From Methylophilaceae bacterium (GTDB lineage Bacteria; Pseudomonadota; Gammaproteobacteria; Burkholderiales; Methylophilaceae): DNA of 64,000 bases. The stretch lies in assembly GCA_016778465.1 (NCBI GenBank), contig JADHPM010000003.1, forward strand, positions 54,460 to 118,459. Reading direction: 5' to 3'. Numbering within the stretch: the first letter of the stretch is position 1; every line of letters starts with the position of its first letter. Positions 9,375 through 19,702 of this stretch are shown in pieces. Under the pieces are notes generated by a model, which searched no databases, had not been told where the DNA came from, and saw nothing but the letters and a program-made list of their open reading frames with translations. The position numbers were made by a program, and so were the translations under genes.

Positions 9375-10292
9375 ATGGCAGTTAAACACTTTTTACAATT
9401 TAATGATTTCTCAAAGGCAGAGATTCTGTCGCTGTTTGAAAAGACAAAAATTATCAAAGAAAAATTTAAAGCTTATCAAAAATATTGGCCTCTTGAGGAT
9501 AGAACGCTAGTTATGATATTTGAAAAAGCAAGCACCCGAACAAGACTTTCATTTGAGTCAGGCATGCATCAAATGGGAGGCACGGCAATATACCTTAACA
9601 CAAGAGATTCTCAGCTTGGAAGAGGGGAGCCTGTAGAGGATGCAGCACAGGTAATTTCGAGAATGTGTGACATCGTAATGATCAGAACATTTGAGCAAGA
9701 TATTATTGAGCGTTTTGCACAAAATTCTAGGGTCCCGGTCATTAATGGTTTGACTAATGAATATCACCCTTGTCAGATCCTTGCCGATATTTATACCTTT
9801 ATTGAAAAAAAAGGTAGCATTCAAGGTAAAACGGTTGCATGGATTGGAGATTCAAACAATGTTTGTAATACCTGGCTCCAGGCTGCCGAACTGTTTGATT
9901 TTAATGTACATGTTTCAACTCCAAAGGGTTATGAAGTGGAGATTGAGAGAGCAGGTTTGTATGGTGACGATCACTTTGAGGAATTTGAGGACCCTATGGA
10001 CGCTGTCAAGGGTGCCGATATCGTAACCACAGATGTTTGGACAAGTATGGGATTCGAATCAGAAAAAAAAGAACGATTAAAAGATTTTGCAGACTGGCAG
10101 GTTGATCAAGAAATGATGTTGTCTGCAAATAAAGATGCCTTTTTTATGCATTGTCTTCCTGCGCACCGCGGTGAGGAGGTTACAAAGGATGTGATTGATG
10201 GTCCACAGAGTGTTGTATGGGATGAGGCGGAAAATCGATTGCATGTTCAAAAAGCATTGCTGGAGTATTTGTTGGCTGGGAGTGAAAAATGA
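9375..10292 (+). CDS. argF: Ornithine carbamoyltransferase
   Basis: 305 residues. It catalyses carbamoyl phosphate plus ornithine to citrulline. The carbamoyl-phosphate motif STRTR is at 53-57, HPCQ at 131-134, and the ornithine-site motif [12 protein letters not shown] near residue 260. This distinguishes it from aspartate carbamoyltransferase. It sits between argD and argG and overlaps argG by 4 nt (ATGA), so the three probably form one operon. Confidence 0.97.
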   Translation: MAVKHFLQFNDFSKAEILSLFEKTKIIKEKFKAYQKYWPLEDRTLVMIFEKASTRTRLSFESGMHQMGGTAIYLNTRDSQLGRGEPVEDAAQVISRMCDIVMIRTFEQDIIERFAQNSRVPVINGLTNEYHPCQILADIYTFIEKKGSIQGKTVAWIGDSNNVCNTWLQAAELFDFNVHVSTPKGYEVEIERAGLYGDDHFEEFEDPMDAVKGADIVTTDVWTSMGFESEKKERLKDFADWQVDQEMMLSANKDAFFMHCLPAHRGEEVTKDVIDGPQSVVWDEAENRLHVQKALLEYLLAGSEK

Positions 10293-11506
10293 TTAAGGGA
10301 GTAAATAAAATAGTTTTGGCCTACTCAGGAGGTCTTGATACCTCAGTGATTCTAAAATGGTTGCAAGAAAAATACCAATGCGAGGTTGTTACATTTACGG
10401 CAGATTTGGGTCAAAGGGAAGAAATTGAATCCGCAAGGGCTAAAGCTCAAGCCGCCGGAGTAAAAGAGATTTTTATAGAAGATCTAAGGCAGGATTTTGT
10501 TGAAAATTATGTGTTCCCTATGTTTAGAGCAAATACGGTTTACGAAGGCGAATATCTTCTGGGTACATCTATCGCGAGACCATTAATTGCAAAAAAATTA
10601 GTTGAAATTGCCCATCAGACTAAAAGTGACACGATTTCTCATGGCGCTACCGGCAAGGGGAATGATCAAGTTCGATTCGAATTGGGGGCTTATGCTGTTG
10701 ATCCAGAGATAAAAATTATTGCTCCATGGCGAGAATGGGATCTTCTTAGTAGGGAAAAGCTACTTAACTATGCTGATAATCATGGGATACCTGTTGAGAT
10801 GAAGCATAAATCCGGTGGAAGTCCCTACAGCATGGATGCAAATCTTTTACATATTTCTTATGAAGGAAGGCATTTAGAAGATCCTAAAAATGCCCCAGAA
10901 GAATCAATGTGGAGATGGTCAGTAAGCCCTCAAAAAGCACCGAATGAGGGTGAGGAGATTATCATTGAATTTAATAATGGTGATCCAGTTAAACTTAATG
11001 AAAAAACTTTGCCTGGTCATGTGCTACTAGATCAATTAAATATAATCGGGGGTAAACATGGTATTGGCAGGTTAGATCTTGTAGAAAATCGTTTTGTTGG
11101 AATGAAATCTCGAGGCTGCTATGAAACCCCGGGTGGATCTATATTATTGAAGGCGCACAGGTCAATTGAGGCTTTGACGCTTGATAGGGAGCTTGCGCAT
11201 CTAAAAGATGAATTAATGCCGCGATATGCAAAACTAATTTACAACGGTTTTTGGTGGAGCCCTGAAAGAGAGGCGCTTCAGCAGCTTATTAATTTTTCAC
11301 AGATTAATGTTCGTGGCTGGGTTAAGTTAAGACTCTACAAAGGTAATATTGAGGTGCTTGGTAGGGACAGTGATGTATCTCTTTTTGATGAGAAAATTGC
11401 TACCTTTGAGGATGATGCTGGCGCATATGATCAGTATGATGCAACTGGCTTTATAAAATTAAATGCCTTGCGATTAAGAATAGCAAAAAAATATAGAAAG
11501 AATTAG
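10289..11506 (+). CDS. argG: Argininosuccinate synthase
   Basis: 405 residues, the standard length of the shorter ArgG form. It joins citrulline and aspartate using ATP. The N-type ATP pyrophosphatase loop AYSGGLDTS is at residues 11-19, and [13 protein letters not shown] and SPYSMDANL mark the substrate sites. The start overlaps the argF stop. No argH is seen in this window. Confidence 0.97.
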   Translation: MIKGVNKIVLAYSGGLDTSVILKWLQEKYQCEVVTFTADLGQREEIESARAKAQAAGVKEIFIEDLRQDFVENYVFPMFRANTVYEGEYLLGTSIARPLIAKKLVEIAHQTKSDTISHGATGKGNDQVRFELGAYAVDPEIKIIAPWREWDLLSREKLLNYADNHGIPVEMKHKSGGSPYSMDANLLHISYEGRHLEDPKNAPEESMWRWSVSPQKAPNEGEEIIIEFNNGDPVKLNEKTLPGHVLLDQLNIIGGKHGIGRLDLVENRFVGMKSRGCYETPGGSILLKAHRSIEALTLDRELAHLKDELMPRYAKLIYNGFWWSPEREALQQLINFSQINVRGWVKLRLYKGNIEVLGRDSDVSLFDEKIATFEDDAGAYDQYDATGFIKLNALRLRIAKKYRKN

Positions 11507-11515
11507 GAGAATGAC

Positions 11516-12010
11516 ATGCCATCGTTCGATGTGAGTTCCGATGCCAATATGGTTAATATTAAAAATGCCATTGATGTAGCAATGCGTTCAATAAAAAATC
11601 GTTATGATTTTCAAGGCACAAGTGCTGCCGTTGAATTAGATGAAAAAGAAATGACCATCACTTTATTTGGTGATGCTGAATTCCAATTAAATCAGGTTAA
11701 GGATATTTTATTTCCATCTTTGGAAAAAAAGGAGCCCAATAGCTCAAAAAGATTAGTTCCTGCAAATATTGAAAATGTATCAGGCAATAAGGTTAAACAA
11801 AATTTAACCATAAAAAGTGGAATAGATACTGATTTTGCAAAGCAAATTGTTAAAACCTTAAAGGACCAAAAGTTAAGGGTTCAAGCAAGTATTCAGGGTG
11901 GGGAGGTTCGGGTAAATGGCAATAAACGAGATGAGCTGCAAGAAGCAATTGCCTTGATAAAAATGAAACATAGTGAATATCCCCTAAACTTTGGAAATTT
12001 TAGAGACTAA
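11516..12010 (+). CDS. yajQ: YajQ-family nucleotide-binding protein
   Basis: 164 residues, matching the 160-165 of the family, with the conserved opening MPSFDVSSD and DFQGTSAAVELDEKE, and the end GNFRD. The protein has two ferredoxin-like folds. Some homologues bind cyclic di-GMP and act as transcription co-factors, while others bind nucleic acid; the role here is not fixed by sequence. A GGAGA Shine-Dalgarno sequence precedes the ATG. It lies between argG and leuC with gaps of 9 and 3 bp. Confidence 0.93.
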   Translation: MPSFDVSSDANMVNIKNAIDVAMRSIKNRYDFQGTSAAVELDEKEMTITLFGDAEFQLNQVKDILFPSLEKKEPNSSKRLVPANIENVSGNKVKQNLTIKSGIDTDFAKQIVKTLKDQKLRVQASIQGGEVRVNGNKRDELQEAIALIKMKHSEYPLNFGNFRD

Positions 12011-12013
12011 GAA

Positions 12014-13408
12014 ATGGCATTAACCCTTTATGAAAAGATTTTCAATCGACATGTAGTAAAAAAGCTTGATGACAGCTACTTAATTTATATTGACCGGCAT
12101 TTAATTCATGAGGTAACAAGTCCTCAGGCGTTTGATGGTATTCGATTAAACAACAGAAAAATTTGGCGAACCGACTCCATAGTTGCTGTTCCTGATCATA
12201 ATGTCCCAACTTTGGATAGAAAAAAAGGTATTCAAGATCCAATATCTAAAATACAAGTAGATACACTGGATAGCAACTGCGCTGAATTTGGGCTTAATCA
12301 ATTTAAAATGAACGACATTAGGCAAGGTATTGTTCACGTTATTGGCCCAGAACAAGGGCTTACACTTCCAGGTATGACTATTGTTTGTGGCGATTCTCAT
12401 ACAAGCACTCATGGTGCATTTGGTGCTTTGGCAATGGGAATAGGAACTTCAGAGGTAGAACATGTTCTCGCAACTCAGTGTTTGATTGTAAAAAAACTAA
12501 AAACATTGCAAATAAACGTCTATGGGAAGACTCAAAATTATATTACAGCGAAAGATATTGCCTTGGCGGTAATTGGTCATATTGGAACAGCAGGCGGCAC
12601 AGGTTTTGCTATAGAATTTACTGGCGAGGCAATCACAGATTTATCTATGGAGGGAAGAATGACCCTTTGTAATATGGCTATTGAGGCAGGTGCTAGGGCA
12701 GGTATGATCGCAGTAGATGATACAACTATTGGCTATTTAGAAGATCGCCCTTATGCTCCTCAGGGAAAAATGTGGGAGGCCGCTGTTTCAGATTGGAGGC
12801 TGTTGGTGTCTGACAAAGGTGCCATATTTGACAAAGTTGTGAATATTGACGCAACCATGATTGAGCCACAAGTCACCTGGGGCACCTCACCAGAAATGGT
12901 TTCCAGTGTTTTAGGTTTCATTCCTGATCCAGAGAGCCAATTAGGTTCAAAAAAAACTGGGTATAAGCAAGCGCTTGAGTATATGAATCTAAAACCAAAA
13001 ATGTCAATTTCGGATATTCCTATCGACAGAGTATTTATTGGCTCTTGCACAAACTCAAGAATCGAGGATTTAAGAAATGCAGCAAAAATTGTTCAATCAA
13101 AAAAAGTTTCAAAATCCATAAAACAAGCAATGGTTGTTCCAGGGTCGGGTTTGGTCAAAATGCAAGCAGAGAAAGAAGGGCTTGATCAAATTTTTATCGA
13201 AGCAGGGTTTGAGTGGCGAGAACCAGGATGCTCGATGTGCCTTGCAATGAATGCAGATCGATTGGAAGCTGGTGAGCATTGCGCATCAACCTCTAACCGT
13301 AATTTTGAGGGCAGACAAGGACAAGGAGGCAGAACGCACCTTGTCAGTCCAGAAATGGCTGCAGCTGCAGCGATATACGGTAAATTTGTAGATATTAGAA
13401 ATTTATAA
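12014..13408 (+). CDS. leuC: 3-isopropylmalate dehydratase, large subunit
   Basis: 464 residues. With LeuD it isomerises 2- to 3-isopropylmalate in leucine synthesis. The three Fe-S cluster cysteines are visible as C345 (FIGSCTNSR), C406 and C409 (GCSMCLAMN). [13 protein letters not shown] is the aconitase-family substrate motif. It heads the leuCDB block, with leuD beginning 1 bp after its stop. Confidence 0.97.
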   Translation: MALTLYEKIFNRHVVKKLDDSYLIYIDRHLIHEVTSPQAFDGIRLNNRKIWRTDSIVAVPDHNVPTLDRKKGIQDPISKIQVDTLDSNCAEFGLNQFKMNDIRQGIVHVIGPEQGLTLPGMTIVCGDSHTSTHGAFGALAMGIGTSEVEHVLATQCLIVKKLKTLQINVYGKTQNYITAKDIALAVIGHIGTAGGTGFAIEFTGEAITDLSMEGRMTLCNMAIEAGARAGMIAVDDTTIGYLEDRPYAPQGKMWEAAVSDWRLLVSDKGAIFDKVVNIDATMIEPQVTWGTSPEMVSSVLGFIPDPESQLGSKKTGYKQALEYMNLKPKMSISDIPIDRVFIGSCTNSRIEDLRNAAKIVQSKKVSKSIKQAMVVPGSGLVKMQAEKEGLDQIFIEAGFEWREPGCSMCLAMNADRLEAGEHCASTSNRNFEGRQGQGGRTHLVSPEMAAAAAIYGKFVDIRNL

Positions 13409-13409
13409 T

Positions 13410-14048
13410 ATGGAGAAATATACAAAGAATTCAGGAATCGTTATCCCACTTGACAGGGCAAATGTCGATACCGACGCAATAATCCCTAAACAGTTTTTAA
13501 AATCAGTGAAAAAAACAGGGTTTGGCAAAAATCTTTTTGATGAATGGCGTTACCTTGATCATGGCGAACCTGATCAGGCTGAGAGCTCTCGGCAAATCAA
13601 TCCAGACTTTGTCCTTAATCAATCTTGCTATAAGGACGCAACTATTTTACTTACCAGAGAAAACTTTGGTTGTGGTTCAAGCAGAGAACACGCCCCATGG
13701 GCAATTCTAGATTATGGTATTCGTACAATTCTAGCTCCAAGTTTTGCAGATATTTTTTACGGCAATTGCTTTAAGAATGGAATTTTACCCATCTTAATAA
13801 GTGATGAGTTGACGCAAATTTTTTTTGATAAATCACAAAATAAAAAAGTTTTAAGGTTAGAGATTGATCTTGAAAATCAAAAAATTATTGATGGCATTAA
13901 TGAATACCATTTTGAGATTGATGAGTTTAAAAAACATTGCTTATTAGAAGGCTTAGATGATATTGGTATGACACTCCAAAATGCTAAGGATATTGAGCTT
14001 TTTGAAACAAACTACAAGCAAAAATTTCCATGGTTAACGAAAGAATAA
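13410..14048 (+). CDS. leuD: 3-isopropylmalate dehydratase, small subunit
   Basis: 212 residues, as usual for the proteobacterial LeuD. It carries the swivelling aconitase domain with [14 protein letters not shown] near the N-terminus and [15 protein letters not shown] at about residue 86. It pairs with the LeuC product immediately upstream to form the active heterodimer. leuB follows after 4 bp. Confidence 0.97.
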   Translation: MEKYTKNSGIVIPLDRANVDTDAIIPKQFLKSVKKTGFGKNLFDEWRYLDHGEPDQAESSRQINPDFVLNQSCYKDATILLTRENFGCGSSREHAPWAILDYGIRTILAPSFADIFYGNCFKNGILPILISDELTQIFFDKSQNKKVLRLEIDLENQKIIDGINEYHFEIDEFKKHCLLEGLDDIGMTLQNAKDIELFETNYKQKFPWLTKE

Positions 14049-14052
14049 TATT

Positions 14053-15114
14053 ATGAAAATTATGATTTTAGAGGGTGATGGCATTGGCCCAGAGATAACA
14101 AAGCAGGCAGTCAAAGTTCTCAAGGCATTCAACTTAGCAAATAATATTGAATATGCTTTGATTGGTGGAGCTGCATATGAAAAATATAATGATCCTCTGC
14201 CGCAAGCTACTCTTGATCTAGCAATAAAATCTGATGCTATTCTTCTCGGCGCAGTTGGTGATTGGAAGTATGACAAATTACCAAGAGACAAGAGGCCAGA
14301 ACAAGGACTATTAAGAATAAGACAAAGCCTTAATCTATTTGCCAACTTAAGGCCTGCAATCATGTTTCCTGAGCTAAGCCATGCCTCTAGTCTTAAGCCA
14401 GAGGTTGTTTCTGGTTTGGATATTATGATCATAAGAGAGCTCACTGGTGATATTTATTTTGGCGAGCCGCGGGGGGTATCAGTCAATCAAAATAATCAAC
14501 GTGAAGGTATTAATACCATGCGTTACTCAGAATCAGAAATTGTTCGAATTGCCCACATTGCCTTTAAATCTGCTCAACTAAGAAAGAAAAAATTGTGCTC
14601 TGTTGACAAAGCTAATGTCCTTGAAACCACTGAGTTATGGCGTGAAATATTCACAGAAATTGCAAAAAACTATCCCGACGTTACACTAACTCACATGTAT
14701 GTTGATAATGCCGCTATGCAACTTGTTCGCGACCCAAAGCAATTTGATGTTATAGCCACGGGAAATATATTTGGAGATATTTTATCTGACCAAGCATCAA
14801 TGCTTACAGGATCAATTGGAATGTTGCCATCTGCATCTTTAGACGAAAATAACAAGGGCATGTATGAGCCTAGTCATGGTTCAGCACCAGATATCGCTGG
14901 AAAAAATATTGCCAATCCTTTGGCTACCATTCTATCGCTGGCGATGATGTTTAAATACACATTTAATGACGAAAAAAAATTTATCGCAATTGAAAAAGCT
15001 GTCAGAAAAACTCTACAAGAGGGTTTTCGTACTCAAGATATTTATGCAGCAGGTTCAAGGCTAATTGGATGTGATGAAATGGGTGATGTCGTGGTTGAAA
15101 GGTTAGAGGTTTAA
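14053..15114 (+). CDS. leuB: 3-isopropylmalate dehydrogenase
   Basis: 353 residues. NAD-dependent oxidative decarboxylation of 3-isopropylmalate gives the keto precursor of leucine. The signature is visible in [10 protein letters not shown] at the N-terminus, [14 protein letters not shown], and [17 protein letters not shown] with [10 protein letters not shown], the Mg and substrate site. It is the third gene of leuCDB; asd starts 2 bp after it. Confidence 0.97.
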   Translation: MKIMILEGDGIGPEITKQAVKVLKAFNLANNIEYALIGGAAYEKYNDPLPQATLDLAIKSDAILLGAVGDWKYDKLPRDKRPEQGLLRIRQSLNLFANLRPAIMFPELSHASSLKPEVVSGLDIMIIRELTGDIYFGEPRGVSVNQNNQREGINTMRYSESEIVRIAHIAFKSAQLRKKKLCSVDKANVLETTELWREIFTEIAKNYPDVTLTHMYVDNAAMQLVRDPKQFDVIATGNIFGDILSDQASMLTGSIGMLPSASLDENNKGMYEPSHGSAPDIAGKNIANPLATILSLAMMFKYTFNDEKKFIAIEKAVRKTLQEGFRTQDIYAAGSRLIGCDEMGDVVVERLEV

Positions 15115-15116
15115 TT

Positions 15117-16241
15117 ATGACTAGAGTTGGCTTTATTGGTTGGCGTGGCATGGTTGGATCTGTTCTTATGCAAAGGATGTATCAAGAATCAGATTTTAAA
15201 AATTTAGATCCAGTATTTTTTTCAACATCACAGGTAGGACAAAATGGACCAAATATTAATGGTCAAAATAGTACCCTTTTAGACGCATATTCTATTAAAG
15301 ACTTATCTCAATTAGATATTATCCTCTCATGTCAGGGTGGCGCCTATACAGAGAATGTTTATCCAAAGCTTCAAGAAACTGGTTGGGATGGGCATTGGAT
15401 TGATGCAGCTTCTACATTAAGAATGAGTGATGATGCTTTGATAGCGCTAGATCCAATTAATAGAAAATCAATTGATATAGCTTACGAAAAAGGTATCAAG
15501 ACATGGGTTGGCGGAAACTGCACCGTCTCCTTAATGTTGTTAGCTATTCAAGGGCTTATCAAAGAAAATTTAATTCAATGGGTTTCATCAATGACTTACC
15601 AGGCAGCAAGCGGGGCCGGTGCGCAAAACATGAGAGAGCTTCTTATTCAAATGGGTGAGCTAAGTAACTCAGTGAAATCTGAATTAGTGGATTCGCAATC
15701 TGATATCTTGGCTGTTGATAAAAAAATCTTATCAACCATGCACTCACCTTCTTTTAGCCAAAAAAATTTTACAGTTCCTTTGGCAGGCAACTTGATACCA
15801 TGGATTGACCAGGATTTGGGTGATGGAAAAAGTAAAGAGGAATGGAAAGGGCAAGTTGAATCAAATAAAATTCTAAAAGACACTTACAGTTCAATTAAAG
15901 TAGATGGCTTGTGTGTGAGAATTGGAGCCATGAGATCCCATAGCCAAGCATTGACCATCAAACTGAATAAAACTACAAGTATTGAAAAAGTTAATGAATT
16001 GATTTCCAGTGGCAACGAATGGGTAAAATTTATTTCAAACTCAAAGCAATCAAGTATAGAAAATTTATCTCCCGCAGCGGTATCTGGAAAACTTGATATC
16101 GCCATTGGCAGGATTAGGGAGCTAGATTTAGAAGAAAATACTATTTCGGCTTTTACGGTGGGCGATCAGCTTCTATGGGGGGCCGCAGAGCCTCTAAGAA
16201 GAATTTTGAAAATTTTAATTAATAAGGCACAATCTTTATAA
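15117..16241 (+). CDS. asd: Aspartate-semialdehyde dehydrogenase
   Basis: 374 residues, the proteobacterial Asd form close to the E. coli enzyme. It reduces aspartyl phosphate to the semialdehyde that feeds lysine, threonine, methionine and peptidoglycan. The NADP loop is VGFIGWRGMVGSVL, and catalytic Cys135 is in GGNCTVSLM, the same position as in E. coli. The leuB-asd-fimV order is typical for Betaproteobacteria. Confidence 0.97.
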   Translation: MTRVGFIGWRGMVGSVLMQRMYQESDFKNLDPVFFSTSQVGQNGPNINGQNSTLLDAYSIKDLSQLDIILSCQGGAYTENVYPKLQETGWDGHWIDAASTLRMSDDALIALDPINRKSIDIAYEKGIKTWVGGNCTVSLMLLAIQGLIKENLIQWVSSMTYQAASGAGAQNMRELLIQMGELSNSVKSELVDSQSDILAVDKKILSTMHSPSFSQKNFTVPLAGNLIPWIDQDLGDGKSKEEWKGQVESNKILKDTYSSIKVDGLCVRIGAMRSHSQALTIKLNKTTSIEKVNELISSGNEWVKFISNSKQSSIENLSPAAVSGKLDIAIGRIRELDLEENTISAFTVGDQLLWGAAEPLRRILKILINKAQSL

Positions 16242-16244
16242 ATT

Positions 16245-17669
16245 ATGAACAAGTCAAAATTATTTTTTACGTTTTTCGTTCTAAGTTTAAGTAGCACGAT
16301 ATATGCTTTGCAAATTGGCACTTTCAAAATTTTGTCTTATCAAGACACCCCCTTAAAAATTCAGGTAGATCTGAGTTTAGCAAAAGATGACAACATAGAC
16401 TCGTTAAAACCATCAATCGCTCCAAAGGCAGACTTTGATGCTGCTGGTATTCCGCGTTTACCAATTCACGATCAAATGATTATTGAGCTTAAACAGATCG
16501 AAGAAAAACCATACTTAGAGCTCACAACCAATTCCCCGATAAAAGATTCTTACATGGATATATTGCTTCAAGTTGAGTCTGAGAAAGGGCGAAGTCTAAA
16601 AGAGTTTACTGTGTTACTTGATCCCGTGCCGGTTACACGAAAAGAAGATTTGGAAAATGCAAAATCTGAATTAATTAAGGCGGATATAAAAAAAGAGGCA
16701 CAATTAAAAGAAATTAAGGCAGAACAAATTAAAGTTGACTCGAAACGAAAGGCTCAGGTTGGGGCAAAAACTACCGTCTCCCAAGCTGGAAAAACACTAT
16801 TTCAAATTGCTCGTGAAAACAGTATATCTGGTATTACAACTGAACAATTTGCTGTGGCCATTTTTCAGATTAACCCAAAAGCCTTTGCAAAAAATAATAT
16901 GAACGGATTGATGAGAGGTAAAAAATTAACCCTTCCATCAAAACAATATTTTGAAAAGCTATCTCATATGGATGCGCGAAAAATATTACGTGATCAAAAC
17001 AACGCGTGGAGTGAGATTAATAGAAAAAAACCCTCAAAAAAAATAAAACCTGACGTAAACCCACCTAAAATTGATAATAAACTGGAGGAAAAAAATGATG
17101 TAACTAGTACTCCTGCAAAAAAAGCAAATTCTATTAGCGGCGATACTTTTATGGATGATAGTAATGAAGAAAAACTAAATATTAAGGGTAACGAAACATC
17201 TCAAGAATTGGGTAGTTCTGATGAGCCCATTAAAACTCCTGAAATTTTTGAATCATCAATCGTGAATGAGGATGAGCCAATCATTGAAGAAGTAATTATA
17301 GAGGAATCAAATCAGTCGGAATCCAATTCCACCCTTATGTACTTATTGCTTACTCTTTTCGCTGTTTTAGGCATATTCTTGGTATATTTATCAAAGAAAA
17401 AAGTAAAATTAAAGAATGTTAATAATCCAACTTATTCATCAAATACTCATGAAGAAAATATTCTCGACGGAGAAAGCCCTAGGTTTGAGCCTCAAAACTA
17501 TTCTTACCAAGAAAACGAATTAGAATCAGAAGCGTTCATAAATGAATCTCAGGGAACTGAAAATAACCCCTCAACACCAGGTAGCAACAACCAAAACGAA
17601 GTTAATGTAAGTAACATGACTAGCGTAGATGCTTACATATTTAATAAAAATAAACAAAAATCTGACTAG
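16245..17669 (+). CDS. fimV: FimV-like peptidoglycan-binding membrane protein (short form)
   Basis: 474 residues. A signal peptide (about 1-21, ending TIYA) leads into the FimV N-terminal domain (LQIGTFKILSYQDTPLKIQVDL). A charged Lys/Glu stretch follows, then a LysM-like segment (about 178-235, with GKTLFQIARENS). After that come an acidic low-complexity linker, one membrane helix (about 364-385, LMYLLLTLFAVLGIFLVYL) and an acidic cytoplasmic tail. In Pseudomonas and Neisseria relatives FimV organises polar complexes and type IV pili; those are usually about 900 residues with TPR repeats at the end, which are missing here. Function in this cell is uncertain. Confidence 0.8.
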   Translation: MNKSKLFFTFFVLSLSSTIYALQIGTFKILSYQDTPLKIQVDLSLAKDDNIDSLKPSIAPKADFDAAGIPRLPIHDQMIIELKQIEEKPYLELTTNSPIKDSYMDILLQVESEKGRSLKEFTVLLDPVPVTRKEDLENAKSELIKADIKKEAQLKEIKAEQIKVDSKRKAQVGAKTTVSQAGKTLFQIARENSISGITTEQFAVAIFQINPKAFAKNNMNGLMRGKKLTLPSKQYFEKLSHMDARKILRDQNNAWSEINRKKPSKKIKPDVNPPKIDNKLEEKNDVTSTPAKKANSISGDTFMDDSNEEKLNIKGNETSQELGSSDEPIKTPEIFESSIVNEDEPIIEEVIIEESNQSESNSTLMYLLLTLFAVLGIFLVYLSKKKVKLKNVNNPTYSSNTHEENILDGESPRFEPQNYSYQENELESEAFINESQGTENNPSTPGSNNQNEVNVSNMTSVDAYIFNKNKQKSD

Positions 17670-17686
17670 ATATTTTAGTAATTCTA

Positions 17687-18301
17687 ATGGTAAATAATTT
17701 AACGCTTTTTTTTGGTTTATTACTACTTATCTTTATTTCTTCGCTTAACTTTGTCTTTCAAATAGGTTTATTAATTATTTTAATTTTTATCGGCCTTATA
17801 AAAAAAATTTCAATTTTTCATATTTTTTTGAAAATAAAATTCTTCCTTCTAGCTTTACTTTTAATTTATACGCTATCTGTTCCTGGTGAAATCATTTTCT
17901 ATTATTATTTTATTTCTATCAGTTATGAGGGGCTTTCACAGGCAGGCTACAATATTTTAAGACTGTTAAATCTCTTTGTATTAATCACAATTATGATGGC
18001 TGTTTTACCAAAAAATTATCTAGTAGCAAAAATTGTTAAATTCGCAGTTTTTTTTAGATTTCTTGGTTTAAATCAAGATCGTCTTGCTGTGAGATTATTC
18101 TTGACCTTTGAATACTTCGAACTCTTTAAAGACTACCAATTTAAGTTTGCAACCTTCACATCAGATCTAAAAAAACTACTTTCCCAAAAAAATGAATTTA
18201 ATATTCAGTTAAACACCCCATCTGTTAGATTAGAAGGCGTGGACTTTATTTGGGTATTAGTTTTCATCCTTGTAACGTTTGCTATTACTTTTATGCTATG
18301 A
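17687..18301 (+). CDS. Membrane protein resembling CbiQ/EcfT transport components
   Basis: 204 residues, very hydrophobic and Phe/Leu/Ile-rich, with about five membrane segments: roughly 5-40, 45-65, 88-110, a charged loop, and a last helix at 185-204. The layout of early helices, a PGEIIFYYYFISISYEGL segment and a charged cytoplasmic region resembles the T component of energy-coupling-factor transporters. No EcfA ATPase or S component lies nearby. The stop overlaps the truA start by 4 nt (ATGA). It could simply be an unrelated membrane protein. Confidence 0.5.
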   Translation: MVNNLTLFFGLLLLIFISSLNFVFQIGLLIILIFIGLIKKISIFHIFLKIKFFLLALLLIYTLSVPGEIIFYYYFISISYEGLSQAGYNILRLLNLFVLITIMMAVLPKNYLVAKIVKFAVFFRFLGLNQDRLAVRLFLTFEYFELFKDYQFKFATFTSDLKKLLSQKNEFNIQLNTPSVRLEGVDFIWVLVFILVTFAITFML

Positions 18302-19095
18302 ATAGAATCGCAGCAGAAGTAGAGTACTGCGGGTATCAATATCATGGCTGGCAGAGACAACCTGATGTTCGAACTATTCAAAATGAAATTGAGAATTCAA
18401 TTTTTTTAATTGCAGGAGAGCATGTGGAGACATTTGCATCAGGAAGAACCGATACTGGTGTACATGCGCTGGGCCAAGTTTTTCATTTTAATGTAAAGGC
18501 TAGCAGGCCTATCACTGCTTGGGTAAAAGGCCTAAATGCATTACTTCCAAACTCAATTCGAATAAAATGGGCACAAGAAGTTAGCCAACAATTTCATGCA
18601 AGATACTCTGTCTTAAATCGTGAGTACCAATATTTATTGTATAACCATGCCATACAATCAGCTGTTTATGATGGACTTGTGGGTTGGTCTTATCACCAAC
18701 TTGACAATACCTTAGTTAAAAATGCGTGTAAGAAATTTGAGGGTGAACATGATTTTAGCTCTTTTCGCTCATCCGAATGTCAGGCCAAATCACCGGTAAG
18801 AACCATCAACTTATTTAATTGCGAATTCTTTGGAAACTTTTATCTGTTTAAAATTCAAGCAAATGGTTTTTTACATCATCAAATCCGAAATATGCTAGCA
18901 ACAATTATTACCGTTTCTAGAGGTGCAAAAGAATTAAATTATATCGACTCACTTTTTGATGCCAAGGACAGAAGAATGGCTCCTCCGACATTTATGCCCG
19001 ATGGTTTATATCTGACAAATATAAAGTATGATGATGAGTGGGCTTTACCTCAAAAATATAATTCGGTGAATATTTTCGCTCATGACAAAAGTTAA
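18298..19095 (+). CDS. truA: tRNA pseudouridine(38-40) synthase
   Basis: 265 residues from the ATG at 18298, chosen because MNRIAAEVEYCGYQYHGWQRQ is the exact family N-terminus and the codon overlaps the upstream stop as ATGA. An in-frame ATG at 18250 would add 16 residues unlike the family. The enzyme makes pseudouridine at positions 38-40 of the tRNA anticodon arm. Catalytic Asp52 sits in SGRTDTGVHA. The C-terminal half shows FLHHQIRNMLATI. It overlaps trpF by 14 nt. Confidence 0.96.
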   Translation: MNRIAAEVEYCGYQYHGWQRQPDVRTIQNEIENSIFLIAGEHVETFASGRTDTGVHALGQVFHFNVKASRPITAWVKGLNALLPNSIRIKWAQEVSQQFHARYSVLNREYQYLLYNHAIQSAVYDGLVGWSYHQLDNTLVKNACKKFEGEHDFSSFRSSECQAKSPVRTINLFNCEFFGNFYLFKIQANGFLHHQIRNMLATIITVSRGAKELNYIDSLFDAKDRRMAPPTFMPDGLYLTNIKYDDEWALPQKYNSVNIFAHDKS

Positions 19096-19702
19096 GATCT
19101 GTGGAGTTACAAATTTAGAGGATGCATTGCATGCGTGCAGCCTTCAAGCTGACGCTATTGGTTTTGTATTTGTTAGAGAAAGTCCAAGATATATTGACCC
19201 AATTGTGGCGGGTAAAATTATTCGAGAGCTTCCACCTTTCGTAACTTCTGTAGGACTTTTTGTAAATGAAAAAGCAAATGTTATACAGAACATTATTGAT
19301 AAAATTAGTCTCGATGCACTCCAATTCCATGGAGATGAAGCTGAGGAATTTTGTCAAAGATTTAACAAGAAATATATTAAGGCAATTCAAGTAAAGGACA
19401 GTGTTAATTTGATAGAATATTGTGATAAATATAATTCTGCATCCGCCATACTGCTTGATACATATTCGGAGACGTCAAGAGGGGGAACAGGAGAGCTGTT
19501 TGACTGGAAGTTAATTCCCGCAGATTCACCAAAGCCTTTGATAATAGCGGGGGGGTTAAATAGTAAAAATGTTAAACAGTTGCTAGATTTCCACAATCCT
19601 TATGCTGTAGATGTAAGTGGTGGCGTCGAACAGCATAAAGGAAAAAAAGATTTACATAAAATGAAAGAATTTATTTTAGGAGTAAAAAATGCAAGCTTAT
19701 GA
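19082..19702 (+). CDS. trpF: Phosphoribosylanthranilate isomerase
   Basis: 206 residues forming a single beta/alpha barrel. It isomerises phosphoribosylanthranilate in tryptophan synthesis. The family start [13 protein letters not shown] holds the catalytic Cys, followed by [19 protein letters not shown], and [19 protein letters not shown] containing the catalytic Asp. It starts inside truA and overlaps trpB by 14 nt. Confidence 0.96.
   Translation: MTKVKICGVTNLEDALHACSLQADAIGFVFVRESPRYIDPIVAGKIIRELPPFVTSVGLFVNEKANVIQNIIDKISLDALQFHGDEAEEFCQRFNKKYIKAIQVKDSVNLIEYCDKYNSASAILLDTYSETSRGGTGELFDWKLIPADSPKPLIIAGGLNSKNVKQLLDFHNPYAVDVSGGVEQHKGKKDLHKMKEFILGVKNASL

Noticed and set aside
18250..18297. 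Upstream in-frame start for truA
   Set aside because: It adds 16 residues unlike TruA and lies deep in the preceding gene; the ATG at 18298 gives the family N-terminus.
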